DNA of 64,000 nucleotides from Spirulina major PCC 6313 (GCF_001890765.1 NZ_KV878783.1:1341614-1405613), one strand, 5' to 3'; shown: positions 42,101 to 51,362, counted from the first letter of the stretch. Notes: generated from the sequence alone by a model not told the origin. Numbers and translations are program-made.

Positions 42101-44909
42101 CATCGTTGAGGTTTTGCACCTGGTGCATCAAGTTGTCGAGGAATTGGCGGAGGCGTTCTTCGTCTCCTTCTAGGCTGTTCCGGTTGACCACCAGTTCCCC
42201 GACGAGGTTGTTGAGGTTGTCCATCTGTTTGACGGGAACCTTGAGGGTGGCTTCGACGGTGGGTTTGCTGCGTGGCTTGGCGGCGGGGCGTTGAACAGAG
42301 CTAATCTCTCCGGCTTTTTGCCGGGTTTCTTGCATGATGTTGATCAAGTCATCCCAATCACCATCATCGGCGGCGAGGGGGTCAGGGTCAGGGGCGATCG
42401 CCGGGGTGGGTGCTGCCCCGTTGGCGGGCTGAGGCGGTTGGTGGGGCTGCTGGTCGAGGAGTTGTTCGAGGGCGGTGAAGGAGGTGGCGAGGGTGAGGTG
42501 CTTGGCTTCGTCGAGGGGCGATCGCTCCACCCGGGCCATCAGTTCATCGAGTTGGTCGTAGTAGCAAGGGCCCTCGGCGCTCGTGGGGGTGGCGGGAGCG
42601 GCGGCAGGTGGGGGCGGCGGCGCGACGGGTTGAGCGGGTTGGGCCGATTCAGCGGCAAAAAGGGCTTCGAGTGCGTCCACATCCGCCACGGCAGCCTCAT
42701 CGGCGGCACTGTCCGCCGCTGCACTGGACTCTAGCAAGGCTTCTAATTCCTCAAAGTCATCAATATTGAGGGATGCTGGCGCAACGGGAGCCGCGTCATC
42801 CAAGAGATCCGCGAGGTCTGCGTCGGTTGTCGTCGGTTCCCCGCTGAGGAAGGCTTCGAGGTCATCGATCTCGTTGCGATCAATGCGATCGCCCCTCCCA
42901 TCAGCCATCGTCTCAAACAAGGCATCAAATTCCGCATGATCCAGCGTTTCCTCGGCTGGGGTATCGAGGTCGCCAAACAAATCATCAAAGGATGCCGTCA
43001 CATCGGCGGGCACAGAGGGGGCGGGAGCTTCCACTGCGGCGCTGGGACTGAATGAATCCTGAAGATCGCCCTCTCCCGTGAAGAACGCCCCCAATTCATC
43101 CATGTCTGCGGCCGTTAACGAGTCGCCCTCATCCCCGATCAAGCCGTCTAACTCGTTGATCTCACCCGGCTCTAGGCTCATCGCCGTATCCTCTCCACTC
43201 AGGAAGGCGGCCAAATCATCATCGATCGCACTATTGTCACTCAAGAACGACGAATCATCAGCGAAGAGATCATCGAGGGATTCGTCCGATGAGGGGGTAG
43301 CCGTGGGCGGCCTGCCATTCCCGGCCCTGGCTGCGTCCCCCAACGCCCCAAAGGGATCAATTTCAAAACTGTTGAGGGTTTCCGGCTCATCACTAAACAT
43401 TGCTTCAGAGGACGAGTCCTCACCAATCGCTAATAAATCCCCAAATTCATCACCACTATCGGGCAGGGGCGAGGGTGATTCCGTCACAAGCAGGGGCGGG
43501 ATCAGTCCTCCCTCCGCCTGATGGGAGAGCAGCCCATGGGTATCGGCATCTTCTAGATCCGCAAAGAGGTCGTCTAAATCCTGATCCAATTCACTATGGA
43601 CTTCACCGCTAGCACTGGCTCCCGCATGGCTGGGTTGAGTCGGAATATTAGCGATCGCCGCTACATCCGTCTCCGTCTCAAAGGAAAAATCAGTGCCGAA
43701 CAAATCCCCCACCGATTCAGCCCCGGTCGTGGGGAGGGAGTCCGATCCGGTGTGCCCAATGGCGAGCAAGTCATCATCCGGAGAAAACAAGTCCGTGGCT
43801 TGGATCGTCGCCGCGCCGAGATCCTCATTCGTCAAGGTACTCTCATTGCCAAACAAATCATCGAGTTCCTCGCTCAAATGGGTCTCTTGAGCCGCCGATA
43901 CCGAAGGCTCCGGACGATTGGAATAGGTATCAAAGGCGCTGAGGAGGTTGTCTAATTCTTCCCCTTCGATGGGGGGAGTGGTGTCAAATTCATTGAGGAG
44001 CGCTTCGAGGTCGTCACTGTCGGTACTCGCTGCGGGGTGTTGCGTCGGCTCCCTGAGATCGTCGGTTAAAAAGTCGGCAATATCCGGGTCGTCCTCCATG
44101 GCTGGGGCTGTTTGGGCCTCAAACAGGGAAAAATCTGCCTCATCGGGCGATGTGGAGGCGGCCTGGGCCAAGGCTTGGAGGGCGGCGCTGGGGTGAAGGT
44201 CGGTTTGACCTTGGACGAGGTGGGGCGCGTTCTGCTGAAGATCGGCGAGGATTTGTTGACTGGTGATGGTGTAGGGATTGTGGGGGATGGCGATCGCGGC
44301 TTGGGCTGCCTGGGTGATCTGGCTCCAGCCCGATTTTGGCCAGGCCTGGCCCACGTCTGCCAAGGTTTGGCAATGGCGCTGGATTTGGACTCGATTCGCT
44401 GCATCGTCGGGCTGCTTGGCCAGCACCGTCAGGGCATTCAAGGCCGTGATCATCTCGTCGGGCAGGGCCTCGCCGCCCATCCCTTGATCTTGGGTTAGGG
44501 CTTCGAGGTGGGGGCCGATGCGATCGCACAGCGGTTGAACGCGATCGAGCATCCCTTGGGCATAGTCTGGGTCAAGGTCTGAGGTGGCTTCGAGGGTTTC
44601 TATGCCTGCAAGCAAAATGCTGTAAAGCTGATGGATATCATCCCGTAGGCCTGAGTCTACGGTAGCGGGATGATTTTTGAGGTGCTTGAAATAGTCTTCA
44701 AGGCGATGGGCCGTGAAACGGATACATTCCAAATCCAGCATGGCCGCGCCACCCTTGATGGAATGAGCACCCCGATAGATCTCATGAATTTGCTCTGGAT
44801 CATCAATGGTCTGTTGAAAATCCTGCAAACTTGCATCCATGATCTCTAGATGCTCTTGCGCTTCTAAGATGAAGTACCCCGTAATTTTTTTGCGTTGTTC
44901 TGCATCCAT
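39198..44909 (-). CDS. CheA-like hybrid histidine kinase with three receiver domains
   Basis: A 1903-residue protein. HPt domain (1-110, phospho-His 49 in AHSIKGGA), a long acidic low-complexity linker with many DDLF-type motifs (about 250-830), CheA dimerisation from about 891, ATPase (about 1090-1230, LVNNALTHG, GRGVGLDVV), CheW-like domain (about 1236-1383), then three receiver domains near 1405, 1568 and 1771, each with VDD or IDD, CDIEMP and ML-TSRG. The receivers are very similar to each other. Such kinases control phototaxis or pilus systems in cyanobacteria. Start chosen at MDAEQRKK. No methyl-accepting protein or CheY gene adjoins it. Confidence 0.92.
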   Translation of the reverse strand: MDAEQRKKITGYFILEAQEHLEIMDASLQDFQQTIDDPEQIHEIYRGAHSIKGGAAMLDLECIRFTAHRLEDYFKHLKNHPATVDSGLRDDIHQLYSILLAGIETLEATSDLDPDYAQGMLDRVQPLCDRIGPHLEALTQDQGMGGEALPDEMITALNALTVLAKQPDDAANRVQIQRHCQTLADVGQAWPKSGWSQITQAAQAAIAIPHNPYTITSQQILADLQQNAPHLVQGQTDLHPSAALQALAQAASTSPDEADFSLFEAQTAPAMEDDPDIADFLTDDLREPTQHPAASTDSDDLEALLNEFDTTPPIEGEELDNLLSAFDTYSNRPEPSVSAAQETHLSEELDDLFGNESTLTNEDLGAATIQATDLFSPDDDLLAIGHTGSDSLPTTGAESVGDLFGTDFSFETETDVAAIANIPTQPSHAGASASGEVHSELDQDLDDLFADLEDADTHGLLSHQAEGGLIPPLLVTESPSPLPDSGDEFGDLLAIGEDSSSEAMFSDEPETLNSFEIDPFGALGDAARAGNGRPPTATPSSDESLDDLFADDSSFLSDNSAIDDDLAAFLSGEDTAMSLEPGEINELDGLIGDEGDSLTAADMDELGAFFTGEGDLQDSFSPSAAVEAPAPSVPADVTASFDDLFGDLDTPAEETLDHAEFDALFETMADGRGDRIDRNEIDDLEAFLSGEPTTTDADLADLLDDAAPVAPASLNIDDFEELEALLESSAAADSAADEAAVADVDALEALFAAESAQPAQPVAPPPPPAAAPATPTSAEGPCYYDQLDELMARVERSPLDEAKHLTLATSFTALEQLLDQQPHQPPQPANGAAPTPAIAPDPDPLAADDGDWDDLINIMQETRQKAGEISSVQRPAAKPRSKPTVEATLKVPVKQMDNLNNLVGELVVNRNSLEGDEERLRQFLDNLMHQVQNLNDVGGRMQDLYERSLLEDALLRSRREYRSKQGGGDFGPILPNGQAQPETKSEFDELEMDSFTKFHELAQETIEMIVRVRESTADIQFLVDDIDQVARTLRQVTSQLQEGLNKSRMIPFGTTASRLPLAVRRIAPQLNKQANLELEGQETLIDKMLLEHLSDPLTHLVNNALTHGIEPPEIRLASGKPQAGHIKVSAMQQGNQTVIAVSDDGAGIDAVRVRQKAIDKGVITATQAAQMDEQSTFELLFNAGFSTKDQADNFAGRGVGLDVVLTSIHEIRGTVTIDSKLNKGTTFTIRLPLTLSIGKALCCVSENAPIAFPLDGVEDMIDLPHHKIRRNAQGQPCVQYRDMLLPYYHLSSLLTYTRRIGRGSFYGNKREDNILPVVLLRGADHHIAVGVDQVIGEQEIVIKQLQGPVPKPAGIAGATVRGDGTIMAIADVLELIELAQGRLRKETANIWQTMNNLPEEQGSIVRSEPTVLIVDDSITVRELLSMTFGKAGYRVEQARDGQDAWDKLRSGLPCDIIFCDIEMPRIDGLDLLERLSQDEELRQIPIAMLTSRGAERHRKVAAERGASGYFTKPYLEDVLLDAAERMIQGDVLLEGSIRTQWAAKPKAPPTPTPDPVVTAPIAAQPEQQAHVLIIDDSVTVRSLLSMTFEKAGYEVEQARDGKEAWEQLKGGLRPDLIFCDIEMPRMDGLELLGTIHEDADLQRIPVAMLTSRGAERHRKVAAERGASGYFTKPYVEQDLLAAADRIRRGEILLKDSVRAPGLTTHAQAEPTAHAPAPEPVDDQDLPLDDRSTIIQDFEFEDAPTQISPADTAPPPAPPSSAASRSHQAQPLRHQPRVLIIDDSITVRSLLSMTFEKAGYEVDQARDGKDALDKLQGGLNPDLAFCDIEMPKMDGLTLLSHVSEDEALKQIPIAMLTSRGAKKHQLAAAERGAKGYFTKPYTEEVLLDAARRLMEGEVLLKVEA

Positions 44910-45333
44910 CGCTTTGCTTACCCCTAGCCACCATCGTTTTGTTGATTCTGTCGGAGGAGACCCCATCCATCGCCAATGTACTCAACCCCAAAAATACAGT
45001 GACCCTGTTCCCATTATGCAAGGTTCACCTCGCAACGTCTGACCCAAACATGGGCAAGCCGGGCCAAGGGTCTCCGTCCCCCGCATTTCCTTGCACCCAA
45101 CAATCCAAAATTACTCTCCTCAAGGGTAGCGAAAAATTCTCTGGCAAGGTATTTTTTAACCCATTCTGCCCAGGATCACATCATGATGGCGATCGCAAAC
45201 GACTTAGATCACGCCTGATCATGACTGACATTACCGCCGGTAAGGACCCAAGATCACGCCGGATCGGGTTCTCCATCACAGAATCTTGCCAAGTCCCTGA
45301 GGATACTAAACCGTAAGCCCATCACGTTCTGTT
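44910..45333. other. intergenic region between the CheA-like gene and a small gene
   Basis: I find no tRNA, hairpin-terminator pair or convincing gene. A 125-codon open frame (44939-45316) has no family character. A short direct repeat, AGATCACGCC, occurs near 45205 and 45250. The divergent promoters of the two flanking genes should lie here. Confidence 0.4.
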
Positions 45334-45570
45334 ATGAGTATGTCTAACCTAGAAGAACAGCCCCGCTTACTCCCTGGCGCATTATCGGATTTATTTGCTC
45401 AGGTGACGACAACGGGCGAATTAACCCTAGCGGATCGCTACGGTTTGATGGCGGCGTTGCTCAGTGACACGCTGCTCGATGAAGAGCGGGCTTCCATTGA
45501 TCGCCTGTTGCGGGCAGCGCGGTTGGGTCGGACGCAGGTGGTGGATAAGTTGTCGGCGTTGCCGGATTAG
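45334..45570 (+). CDS. conserved cyanobacterial small protein, function unknown
   Basis: A 78-residue soluble helical protein. The segment GELTLADRYGLMAALL followed by LDEERASIDRLLRAARLGR resembles a small protein I recall as widespread in cyanobacteria without assigned function. It starts 24 bases before the stop of the convergent MFS gene's 3' flank and diverges from the giant CheA. No membrane helix or metal motif is present. The reading frame and composition are gene-like. Confidence 0.7.
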   Translation: MSMSNLEEQPRLLPGALSDLFAQVTTTGELTLADRYGLMAALLSDTLLDEERASIDRLLRAARLGRTQVVDKLSALPD

Positions 45571-45594
45571 GGGGTTTTGCCCGGTTAGGGACAT

Positions 45595-46863
45595 TTAAGA
45601 ATGGGGATCTTGGGCGTAGATGTCGCGGCCTTGGCCGATCGCAAATCGAAAGGAGTGGGCGAGGTCTTTGCTCGAACGGGTCAGAAACAGGATTAGGGCG
45701 CAGAGGGAAAGTCCGGTGGCGATCGCAAACATGCCCCGATACCCCAAACTCGCCGCAAATGCCCCCGACATCGGCCCCCCCAAGGCAATCCCCAGATCAA
45801 ACCCGCCAATGCAGACGGAATACACTTGCCCCCGCTCCCTGGGCATAGAGCGATCGGCCACCAGGGCGGTCATCATCGGGATCAAAATGCCCGCGCCCGC
45901 CCCTTCGGCTAAGGCTCCGAGGAGAAAGTCTAGGGCACTGTTGGCGTGGGTGAGCAGGGCCATGGAGAGAATGTACGCGACGAGGCTGCCGGTGATGAAG
46001 ATGCCGCGACCGAGGCGATCGGAGGCGCGACCGGTGAAGATGCGGACGGAAAAACTGGCGATCGCCACCGCCGTATAGAACAGCCCTGCATTGAGGGCCA
46101 CCCCAGTATCTCGAATATAGGCCGGTAAAAACGTGGTTAAGGTGCCGAACACCGTCCCCACCAACAGCAAAACCAGGGCGGGAATCTGGAGCCGGGGGCT
46201 TTGGGCAAGGGTGAAGAGGCGACCCAAGCCGAGCCAAGCGAGGAGCGATCGCGATTGGGGTGCTTGGGGGTCGGGATCATGGGATGCGATCGGGGCATCG
46301 GTAATCAAACTCGCCAGGGCAAAGCCAATCAACCCCAACAGACCCGACACCACAAACACCACCGGAAAACCGTAAGCATCTCCTAAAAACCCCCCCACCG
46401 CCGGCCCCAAGGCCATCCCAATCGGAACCACCAGGGTCATGTAGCCCAACACCTCCCCGCGTTGGTCGCGGGGCGCAAAATCCAAGACCAAGGTACTGTA
46501 ACCCGTGGTCATCCCGGCAATGCTGAGGCCATGGATGGCGCGTAGCAGGGCCAAGATCGGCAGGGACGTGAGAAAAAGATAGCCAAAGGGGGCGAGGCCC
46601 ACCGCCAGCGTTCCGATTTGCACCACCAACTTCCGGCTGCGCTCATCAGACCATCGCCCCAACACCCCCCGCGTCAACAGCAATCCGATCGCAAAACTCC
46701 CCATCACCAAACCCACCTGTTGCTGGGTTGCGCCCACGGATTCAATGTAGAGCGGCAAGGTGGGGAGCAGAATCGTGAGGCTTGACCAAAAACAGAGGGC
46801 CGTGCAAAACAGGCAGAGCAGATTACGACGAATCGACGGAGCGAGGCGCAGGAGAACAATCAC
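45595..46863 (-). CDS. major facilitator superfamily transporter
   Basis: A 422-residue protein with 12 hydrophobic helices. The loop 2-3 motif LGRWSDERSRK fits the MFS motif A, and loop 8-9 repeats it as TGRASDRLGRG. The layout fits DHA1-type efflux carriers. Substrate unknown. The start region is Arg-rich and short. It converges with the small gene at 45.3 kb and diverges from the 47 kb genes. Confidence 0.9.
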   Translation of the reverse strand: MIVLLRLAPSIRRNLLCLFCTALCFWSSLTILLPTLPLYIESVGATQQQVGLVMGSFAIGLLLTRGVLGRWSDERSRKLVVQIGTLAVGLAPFGYLFLTSLPILALLRAIHGLSIAGMTTGYSTLVLDFAPRDQRGEVLGYMTLVVPIGMALGPAVGGFLGDAYGFPVVFVVSGLLGLIGFALASLITDAPIASHDPDPQAPQSRSLLAWLGLGRLFTLAQSPRLQIPALVLLLVGTVFGTLTTFLPAYIRDTGVALNAGLFYTAVAIASFSVRIFTGRASDRLGRGIFITGSLVAYILSMALLTHANSALDFLLGALAEGAGAGILIPMMTALVADRSMPRERGQVYSVCIGGFDLGIALGGPMSGAFAASLGYRGMFAIATGLSLCALILFLTRSSKDLAHSFRFAIGQGRDIYAQDPHS

Positions 46864-47048
46864 AGAGAATAGGGCAAGGCTAACGGGGATTATGACAGAA
46901 TCTTTGCTTCAAGTTAACACTTCTTCACAGTAGGTTGCTAGACTGATCCGACCGTCTCGGAAAGATGCTAAATTGAAGGCGACTCAAAGACCCAATTCAG
47001 GGGTGCATTCGTTCGGATTTTCTCTAGTGATAATGGGAGCGATCGCGT

Positions 47049-47273
47049 ATGGAAATGTTGAGCTACACTCACATGACAATGGTGCATGAAGACACCATCG
47101 GCCCGCTGAATCTGCAACCCCTGTCTTTTAACTGTCGCTTGAGCATTAAGCGTGTTTCAAGCACAGTGGCGATTGTGGGGATGTTGATGTTAGGGAGTTT
47201 CACTGCCTTGATGACATCGGCGATTTCTCGACCCGCAGGGGTATCGGGGCCGTCTTCGGTGTCTGGGTTTTAA
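47049..47273 (+). CDS. small hypothetical protein with one membrane helix
   Basis: A 74-residue open frame with a GGGAG nine bases before the start, a hydrophobic helix (about 38-58, VAIVGMLMLGSFTALM) and a Gly/Ser/Pro-rich tail. I recognise no family. In favour of a real gene: a Shine-Dalgarno-like sequence, and an intrinsic terminator 35 bases after the stop codon. Against: several possible start Mets and no neighbours with a shared role. Confidence 0.4.
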   Translation: MEMLSYTHMTMVHEDTIGPLNLQPLSFNCRLSIKRVSSTVAIVGMLMLGSFTALMTSAISRPAGVSGPSSVSGF

Positions 47274-47306
47274 CATCATTCAATCCAAGTGGTGTTAAAT
47301 CCCCCT

Positions 47307-47330
47307 CCCCTCGACATCGCGAGGGGTTTT
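47307..47330 (+). terminator. rho-independent terminator before the chelatase gene
   Basis: CCCCTCG and CGAGGGG form a stem with a six-base loop and are followed by TTTTT. Its place after the 74-codon gene and before the chelatase gene argues that the chelatase starts downstream of it. Confidence 0.7.
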
Positions 47331-47390
47331 TCATGGCAAGCTTGGGCCGCATGGGTTCACTGGCATTCTTGTTCTTTTAAGGGTTATCTC

Positions 47391-48131
47391 TTGTCTACTG
47401 CATATCTATTCATTGCTCACGGCAGCCGCGATCCTCGGTCTCAAACGGCCCTGGAGTCCCTCGCGCAGCAGGTGCAAACCGCATGGGCCCGCGACCATAA
47501 TGCACCGGCCTGGATTGCCACCGCTGTGCTCGAACTCGCCCCCCAACCGCTCCATCAGCAAATCCTGACGGCGATCGCCCAAGCGCGATCGCAGGGTGCT
47601 CAACACCTCATCCTGCTGCCCCTCTTTCTCCTGCCCGGTGTCCATGTGCGCGAAGACATCCCCCACGAAGTCGCCCTCGCCCAAGCCATGGGCGATCGCC
47701 CCCTCCCGATTGCCATTGCCCCCTACGTGGGCAGTCATCTCGGCATGACGGCCCTCTTGCGGCGACAGTTTGCCCTCTATCCCCACCGGGGGCGAATTCT
47801 GTTGGCCCACGGCAGTCGGCGCATCGGCGGCAATCAACCCGTAGAGGCCATGGCCCAGCGTCTCACCGCCATCCCTGCCTATTGGTCGGTGCAGCCCAGT
47901 CTCCCCCAACAACTCCAGCGCTTCGTTACCGATGAACAGACCCATTGGATCATTCAGCCCTATTTTTTATTTCCAGGGGGGATTACCGATGCGATCGCCC
48001 AGCAGTTAGCCGACCTGCGCCCCCAATGGCCCAACGCCACCCTTGATCTAGGAATCGCCTTAAGTGATACCCCCGAATTCATCCCCCTGATCCTGGACTG
48101 GATGCACCAACCGGATCTCACCCTGTCTTAA
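47391..48131 (+). CDS. sirohydrochlorin chelatase (CbiX/SirB-like)
   Basis: A 246-residue class II chelatase of the CbiX/SirB type. Two copies of the family signature are visible: FIAHGSRDPRS at the start and LLAHGSRRIGGN in the second half, plus HVREDIPHEV. It inserts ferrous iron (siroheme) or cobalt into sirohydrochlorin. I start at TTG 47391 because AAGGG lies eight bases upstream and the HGSRDP motif then falls near the N-terminus. The longer frame from 47289 would read through the terminator. The adjacent cobA supports a siroheme role. Confidence 0.88.
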   Translation: MSTAYLFIAHGSRDPRSQTALESLAQQVQTAWARDHNAPAWIATAVLELAPQPLHQQILTAIAQARSQGAQHLILLPLFLLPGVHVREDIPHEVALAQAMGDRPLPIAIAPYVGSHLGMTALLRRQFALYPHRGRILLAHGSRRIGGNQPVEAMAQRLTAIPAYWSVQPSLPQQLQRFVTDEQTHWIIQPYFLFPGGITDAIAQQLADLRPQWPNATLDLGIALSDTPEFIPLILDWMHQPDLTLS

Positions 48132-48191
48132 CTCACCAGCCTCCCCTTTAATCATCACTCGTTTTAGCGGTAATCATTTTTAGCGGTAGCC

Positions 48192-48941
48192 ATGAATCAA
48201 ACCACCCCTGTGGGCAACGTGTATTTAGTAGGTGCTGGGCCGGGTGATCCGGGCCTGATGACCTTAAAAGGCAAAGGACTCCTCGAATGTGCCGATGTTG
48301 TGGTCTACGATGCCCTCGTGAGTCCGGCCATTCTCGCGATGATTAACCCCCAAGCCGAACAAATCAACGCGGGCAAACGGCGGGGCCGCCATTCCAAAGC
48401 CCAGGATGAAACCACCCAATTGCTGATCGAAAAAGCCCAAGACCATGCAATCGTCGTGCGTCTTAAGGGGGGCGATCCCTTTGTCTTTGGTCGGGGGGGG
48501 GAAGAAATGGCGGATTTGCGGGCGGCGGGGATTGCGGTGGAGGTGATTCCGGGGATTACGGCGGGGATTGCTGCGCCGGCCTATGCGGGGATTCCGGTGA
48601 CCCATCGTGGGGTGAGTTGTTCGGTGACCTTTGTGACGGGCCATGAAGCGGCGGGGAAATATTGCCCCCAGGTGAATTGGCGAGCGATCGCCCAAAGCTC
48701 CGAAACCATCGTTGTCTACATGGGCATTCATAACCTGCCCACCATTACCCACGAACTCCAGGCCGGCGGCCTCAGCCCCGACACCCCCATCGCCTTGATT
48801 CGCTGGGGAACGCGCCCCGAACAAGCCGAACTGATCGCCACCCTCGCTACGATTCAGGCGGCTGTGGAACAAAGCGGCTTTGAGGCCCCGGCGGTGGCTG
48901 TGATCGGATCAGTGGTGAATCTTCAAGCGCAACTCTTGTAA
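48192..48941 (+). CDS. cobA: uroporphyrinogen-III C-methyltransferase
   Basis: It makes precorrin-2 from uroporphyrinogen III with two SAM. Family motifs are VYLVGAGPGDPGLMTLKG at the start, VVYDALVS, RLKGGDPFVFGRGGEE and GIPVTHRG. The 249-residue single-domain form matches CobA/SUMT rather than the CysG fusion. It lies 60 bases downstream of the chelatase gene on the same strand, giving the precorrin-2 to siroheme branch. The dehydrogenase step (SirC-like) is not in the window. Confidence 0.94.
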   Translation: MNQTTPVGNVYLVGAGPGDPGLMTLKGKGLLECADVVVYDALVSPAILAMINPQAEQINAGKRRGRHSKAQDETTQLLIEKAQDHAIVVRLKGGDPFVFGRGGEEMADLRAAGIAVEVIPGITAGIAAPAYAGIPVTHRGVSCSVTFVTGHEAAGKYCPQVNWRAIAQSSETIVVYMGIHNLPTITHELQAGGLSPDTPIALIRWGTRPEQAELIATLATIQAAVEQSGFEAPAVAVIGSVVNLQAQLL

Positions 48942-48970
48942 GTTCCCTCTCGGAGCGTCCCTTTGCATCC

Positions 48971-48976
48971 TATAAT
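48971..48976 (+). promoter_or_regulatory. -10-like TATAAT upstream of psbV
   Basis: A perfect TATAAT lies about 170 bases before the psbV start and 30 bases after the cobA stop. No matching -35 hexamer is at the expected spacing, so an activator or an extended leader may be involved. Confidence 0.35.
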
Positions 48977-49146
48977 TTATGGGAATTGCTTAATTAATCG
49001 TGGGATGCTTCCTTGAGCCAGTCATCATTCGTGTTATTGTCCACTCTTGCTCGCGTGATGAGAAGTGTTATCCCCACGGGTTAAGCCCACGCTGTATTGC
49101 TGAAAAAAAGAGAAGAATGGATCACACACCACTTTGGAGGAGAATG

Positions 49147-49641
49147 ATGCGCCCTGTGAGATTAATCCTTGTGGCGATCGCAACCCTAGTTTTTGGATGG
49201 CAATTTGCGGTAAACCCAGCATCAGCGATCAACGTTGATCAGAAATACCGAGAAATTGTGATTAATCCTGCCGGGGAAACCGCTGTTATTAGTAACGAAG
49301 ATCTCGAACACGGTAAGCGATTATTTAATGACACCTGTTCGCAATGCCACATGGCCGGACGAACCAAAACCAACCCCAACGTCACCCTGCGCCTTGAAGA
49401 TCTCGAAGGGGCAGAACCCCCGCGTGATAACGTGGCTGCGATCGTTGATTTCACCAATAGCCCGATGACCTACGATGGTGAAATTGACCTCAGTGACCTC
49501 CACCCCAGCACGAAGCGTGCCGATCTCTGGCCCGAAATGCGCGGCTATACCCAAGACGACCTCCGCGATATTGCCGGTTACATCTTGGTTCAACCCAAAC
49601 TCCAAGGCTACATGTGGGGCGGCGGAAAAACCGTCAACTAG
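49147..49641 (+). CDS. psbV: photosystem II cytochrome c-550
   Basis: A 164-residue precursor of the extrinsic luminal PSII subunit that stabilises the oxygen-evolving cluster. A signal peptide (LILVAIATLVFGWQFAV, cleavage after SASA-type PASA) is followed by the heme site CSQCH near residue 64, the second axial His in DLHPS near 118 and the family C-terminal WGGGK. A GGAGG six bases upstream marks the start; an in-frame ATG one codon earlier is equally possible. Length and order match PsbV. A strong terminator follows. No psbU is adjacent. Confidence 0.93.
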   Translation: MRPVRLILVAIATLVFGWQFAVNPASAINVDQKYREIVINPAGETAVISNEDLEHGKRLFNDTCSQCHMAGRTKTNPNVTLRLEDLEGAEPPRDNVAAIVDFTNSPMTYDGEIDLSDLHPSTKRADLWPEMRGYTQDDLRDIAGYILVQPKLQGYMWGGGKTVN

Positions 49642-49686
49642 CTCATCCTAGCCCTTGGCCTTCCATCATCAATGATGAGAACAACG

Positions 49687-49724
49687 CACCAAGCACGAGC
49701 CGCAAAGCTGTGCTTGGTGTTTTT
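49687..49724 (+). terminator. terminator of psbV
   Basis: CACCAAGCAC pairs perfectly with GTGCTTGGTG across a 13-base loop and is followed by five T. The stem can also work on the minus strand. Confidence 0.9.
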
Positions 49725-49771
49725 ATCTATCTTGATTGGAGGCGATGGGGGCGCGATCGCACCCGAAGAAA

Positions 49772-49802
49772 ATTCCCTTCTGAAGACGATTCAGAAGGGA
49801 AT
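49772..49802 (-). terminator. terminator of chlB
   Basis: ATTCCCTTCTGAA and TTCAGAAGGGAAT form a perfect 13-bp stem with a five-base loop, followed on the minus strand by TTTCTT. It lies about 35 bases after the chlB stop. Confidence 0.88.
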
Positions 49803-49835
49803 AGCATCTGTGTTGAATCATAGGTGACTGGCGAA

Positions 49836-51362
49836 CTAAGCGCCGACGGATTCCTTCGCGGCATACATCACTTCGAGACTGATCTGGCTGATGTTGCGAT
49901 CGCGGGCAAATTTTTCGGTATTCCGCTTCACTTTGCCGCGCACAAACCCAGGCACTTTGTTGAGTTCGGTTTTGGCTTCTTTTGTCCAATTCAGATCGGA
50001 ATCGGCTGAAATGCCTTTCGTGATCACTTCTTTTGTGTCATGACCGCCGAAGATTTCCAGGAGATGATCTTCCATGCCTAATGTGAAGGAATTATAGACC
50101 AAATCCGCAATTTGGTTTGTGCCTTCGTAGCCCAAAAAGGGACGATAGCCGATGGGGAAATCTTGAATATGGATCGGGGCGGCAATCACACCACAGGGAA
50201 TATTCAGGCGTTTCCCCACATGGCGTTCCATCTGCGTGCCGAAAATGGCCGAGGGTTCAATGCGTGCGATCGCATCCCCAATTTCGCCATGATCTTCACT
50301 GATCAACACTTCATCACAATACTCGCTCACCTCCTGGCGGAACCAGTCAGCATCATATTTGCAATAGGTTCCCGCCAACACCACATGAATCCCCATTTCC
50401 CGGACGAGAATTTTCGTCATTGCAGCGGCGTGGGTATTGTCGCCAAACACAACCGCTTTTTTTCCCGTCAGGTTTTGGCAGTCAATGGAGCGCGAAAACC
50501 AAGCCGCTTGGGAGACATGGAGGGTTTGATTTTCGATGAAGTCTTCATAATCCACATCCGCCCCTTGGGCGTTGAGAATGCCTTGGATAGCGCGGATGCA
50601 GCGGGCGGTATCCACCACGCCCATAGGGGTGATATCGACGGACGGTGTGCCAAATTCTGCTTCTAAATATTGGGCTGCCATCGGCCCCATTTCGCGGTAG
50701 GGTACGAGGTTGAACCAGGCTTTGGGTAAGGTTTTGAGTTGCTCAACGGTGGCCCCTTCCGGGATGACGGTATTCACCGTAATGCCGAGATCTGCCATTA
50801 ACCGCTTCAGTTCGGTGCAGTCGTGGCGATTGTGGAAGCCGAGGGTGGACACACCGAGGATGTTGACAGAAGGCTGCTCGGTTTTGGTGGTGTCGAGGTC
50901 GCCTTGTTTGCGGGCTTTTTTGATGTAGTATTCGATGATTTGCTGGAGGGTGCGATCGCCTGCCTGCAACTCATTAACGCGATAGTGATTGACATCGGCC
51001 AACATCACATCACATTGAGAATCCAGTTGAGCGCGATCGACAAAATTCTGTAAATCTTCTTGGAGAATGCTGGAGGTACAAGTGGGCGTGAGCACGATTA
51101 AATCGGGATGCTCTTCGCCATCTTTACGGGTGATATTATCCACCACTTTTTCTTGGGAACCCCGCGCTAATACGTTGCGATCCACCACGCTGGTGGTGAC
51201 GGGGGTAAAATTCCGCTCCCGTTCGAGCATCGATCGCATCACATTAAAATAGTCATCACCGAGGGGCGCATGCATAATGGCATGGACATTTTTAAAGGAA
51301 CTCGCCACCCGTAACGTACCAATATGGGCAGGCCCTGCATACATCCAATACGCCAATTTCAT
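49836..51362 (-). CDS. chlB: light-independent protochlorophyllide reductase subunit B
   Basis: It forms the catalytic NB protein with ChlN and reduces protochlorophyllide in the dark, with electrons from the ChlL protein. The start [15 protein letters not shown], the [14 protein letters not shown] segment, and the C-terminal domain ending in LEVMYAAKE are characteristic. At 508 residues it has normal length. A GGAGG ten bases before the ATG supports the start. chlN and chlL are not in the window, which is common in cyanobacteria. An 11-bp tandem repeat lies about 235 bases upstream. Confidence 0.97.
   Translation of the reverse strand: MKLAYWMYAGPAHIGTLRVASSFKNVHAIMHAPLGDDYFNVMRSMLERERNFTPVTTSVVDRNVLARGSQEKVVDNITRKDGEEHPDLIVLTPTCTSSILQEDLQNFVDRAQLDSQCDVMLADVNHYRVNELQAGDRTLQQIIEYYIKKARKQGDLDTTKTEQPSVNILGVSTLGFHNRHDCTELKRLMADLGITVNTVIPEGATVEQLKTLPKAWFNLVPYREMGPMAAQYLEAEFGTPSVDITPMGVVDTARCIRAIQGILNAQGADVDYEDFIENQTLHVSQAAWFSRSIDCQNLTGKKAVVFGDNTHAAAMTKILVREMGIHVVLAGTYCKYDADWFRQEVSEYCDEVLISEDHGEIGDAIARIEPSAIFGTQMERHVGKRLNIPCGVIAAPIHIQDFPIGYRPFLGYEGTNQIADLVYNSFTLGMEDHLLEIFGGHDTKEVITKGISADSDLNWTKEAKTELNKVPGFVRGKVKRNTEKFARDRNISQISLEVMYAAKESVGA

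Noticed and set aside
44939-45316. 125-codon plus-strand frame
   Set aside because: Low-quality composition and no family; the region should hold divergent promoters.
49000-49143. upstream extension of the psbV frame
   Set aside because: The added residues are not signal-peptide-like; GGAGG immediately before the ATG pair at 49144-49149 marks the real start.
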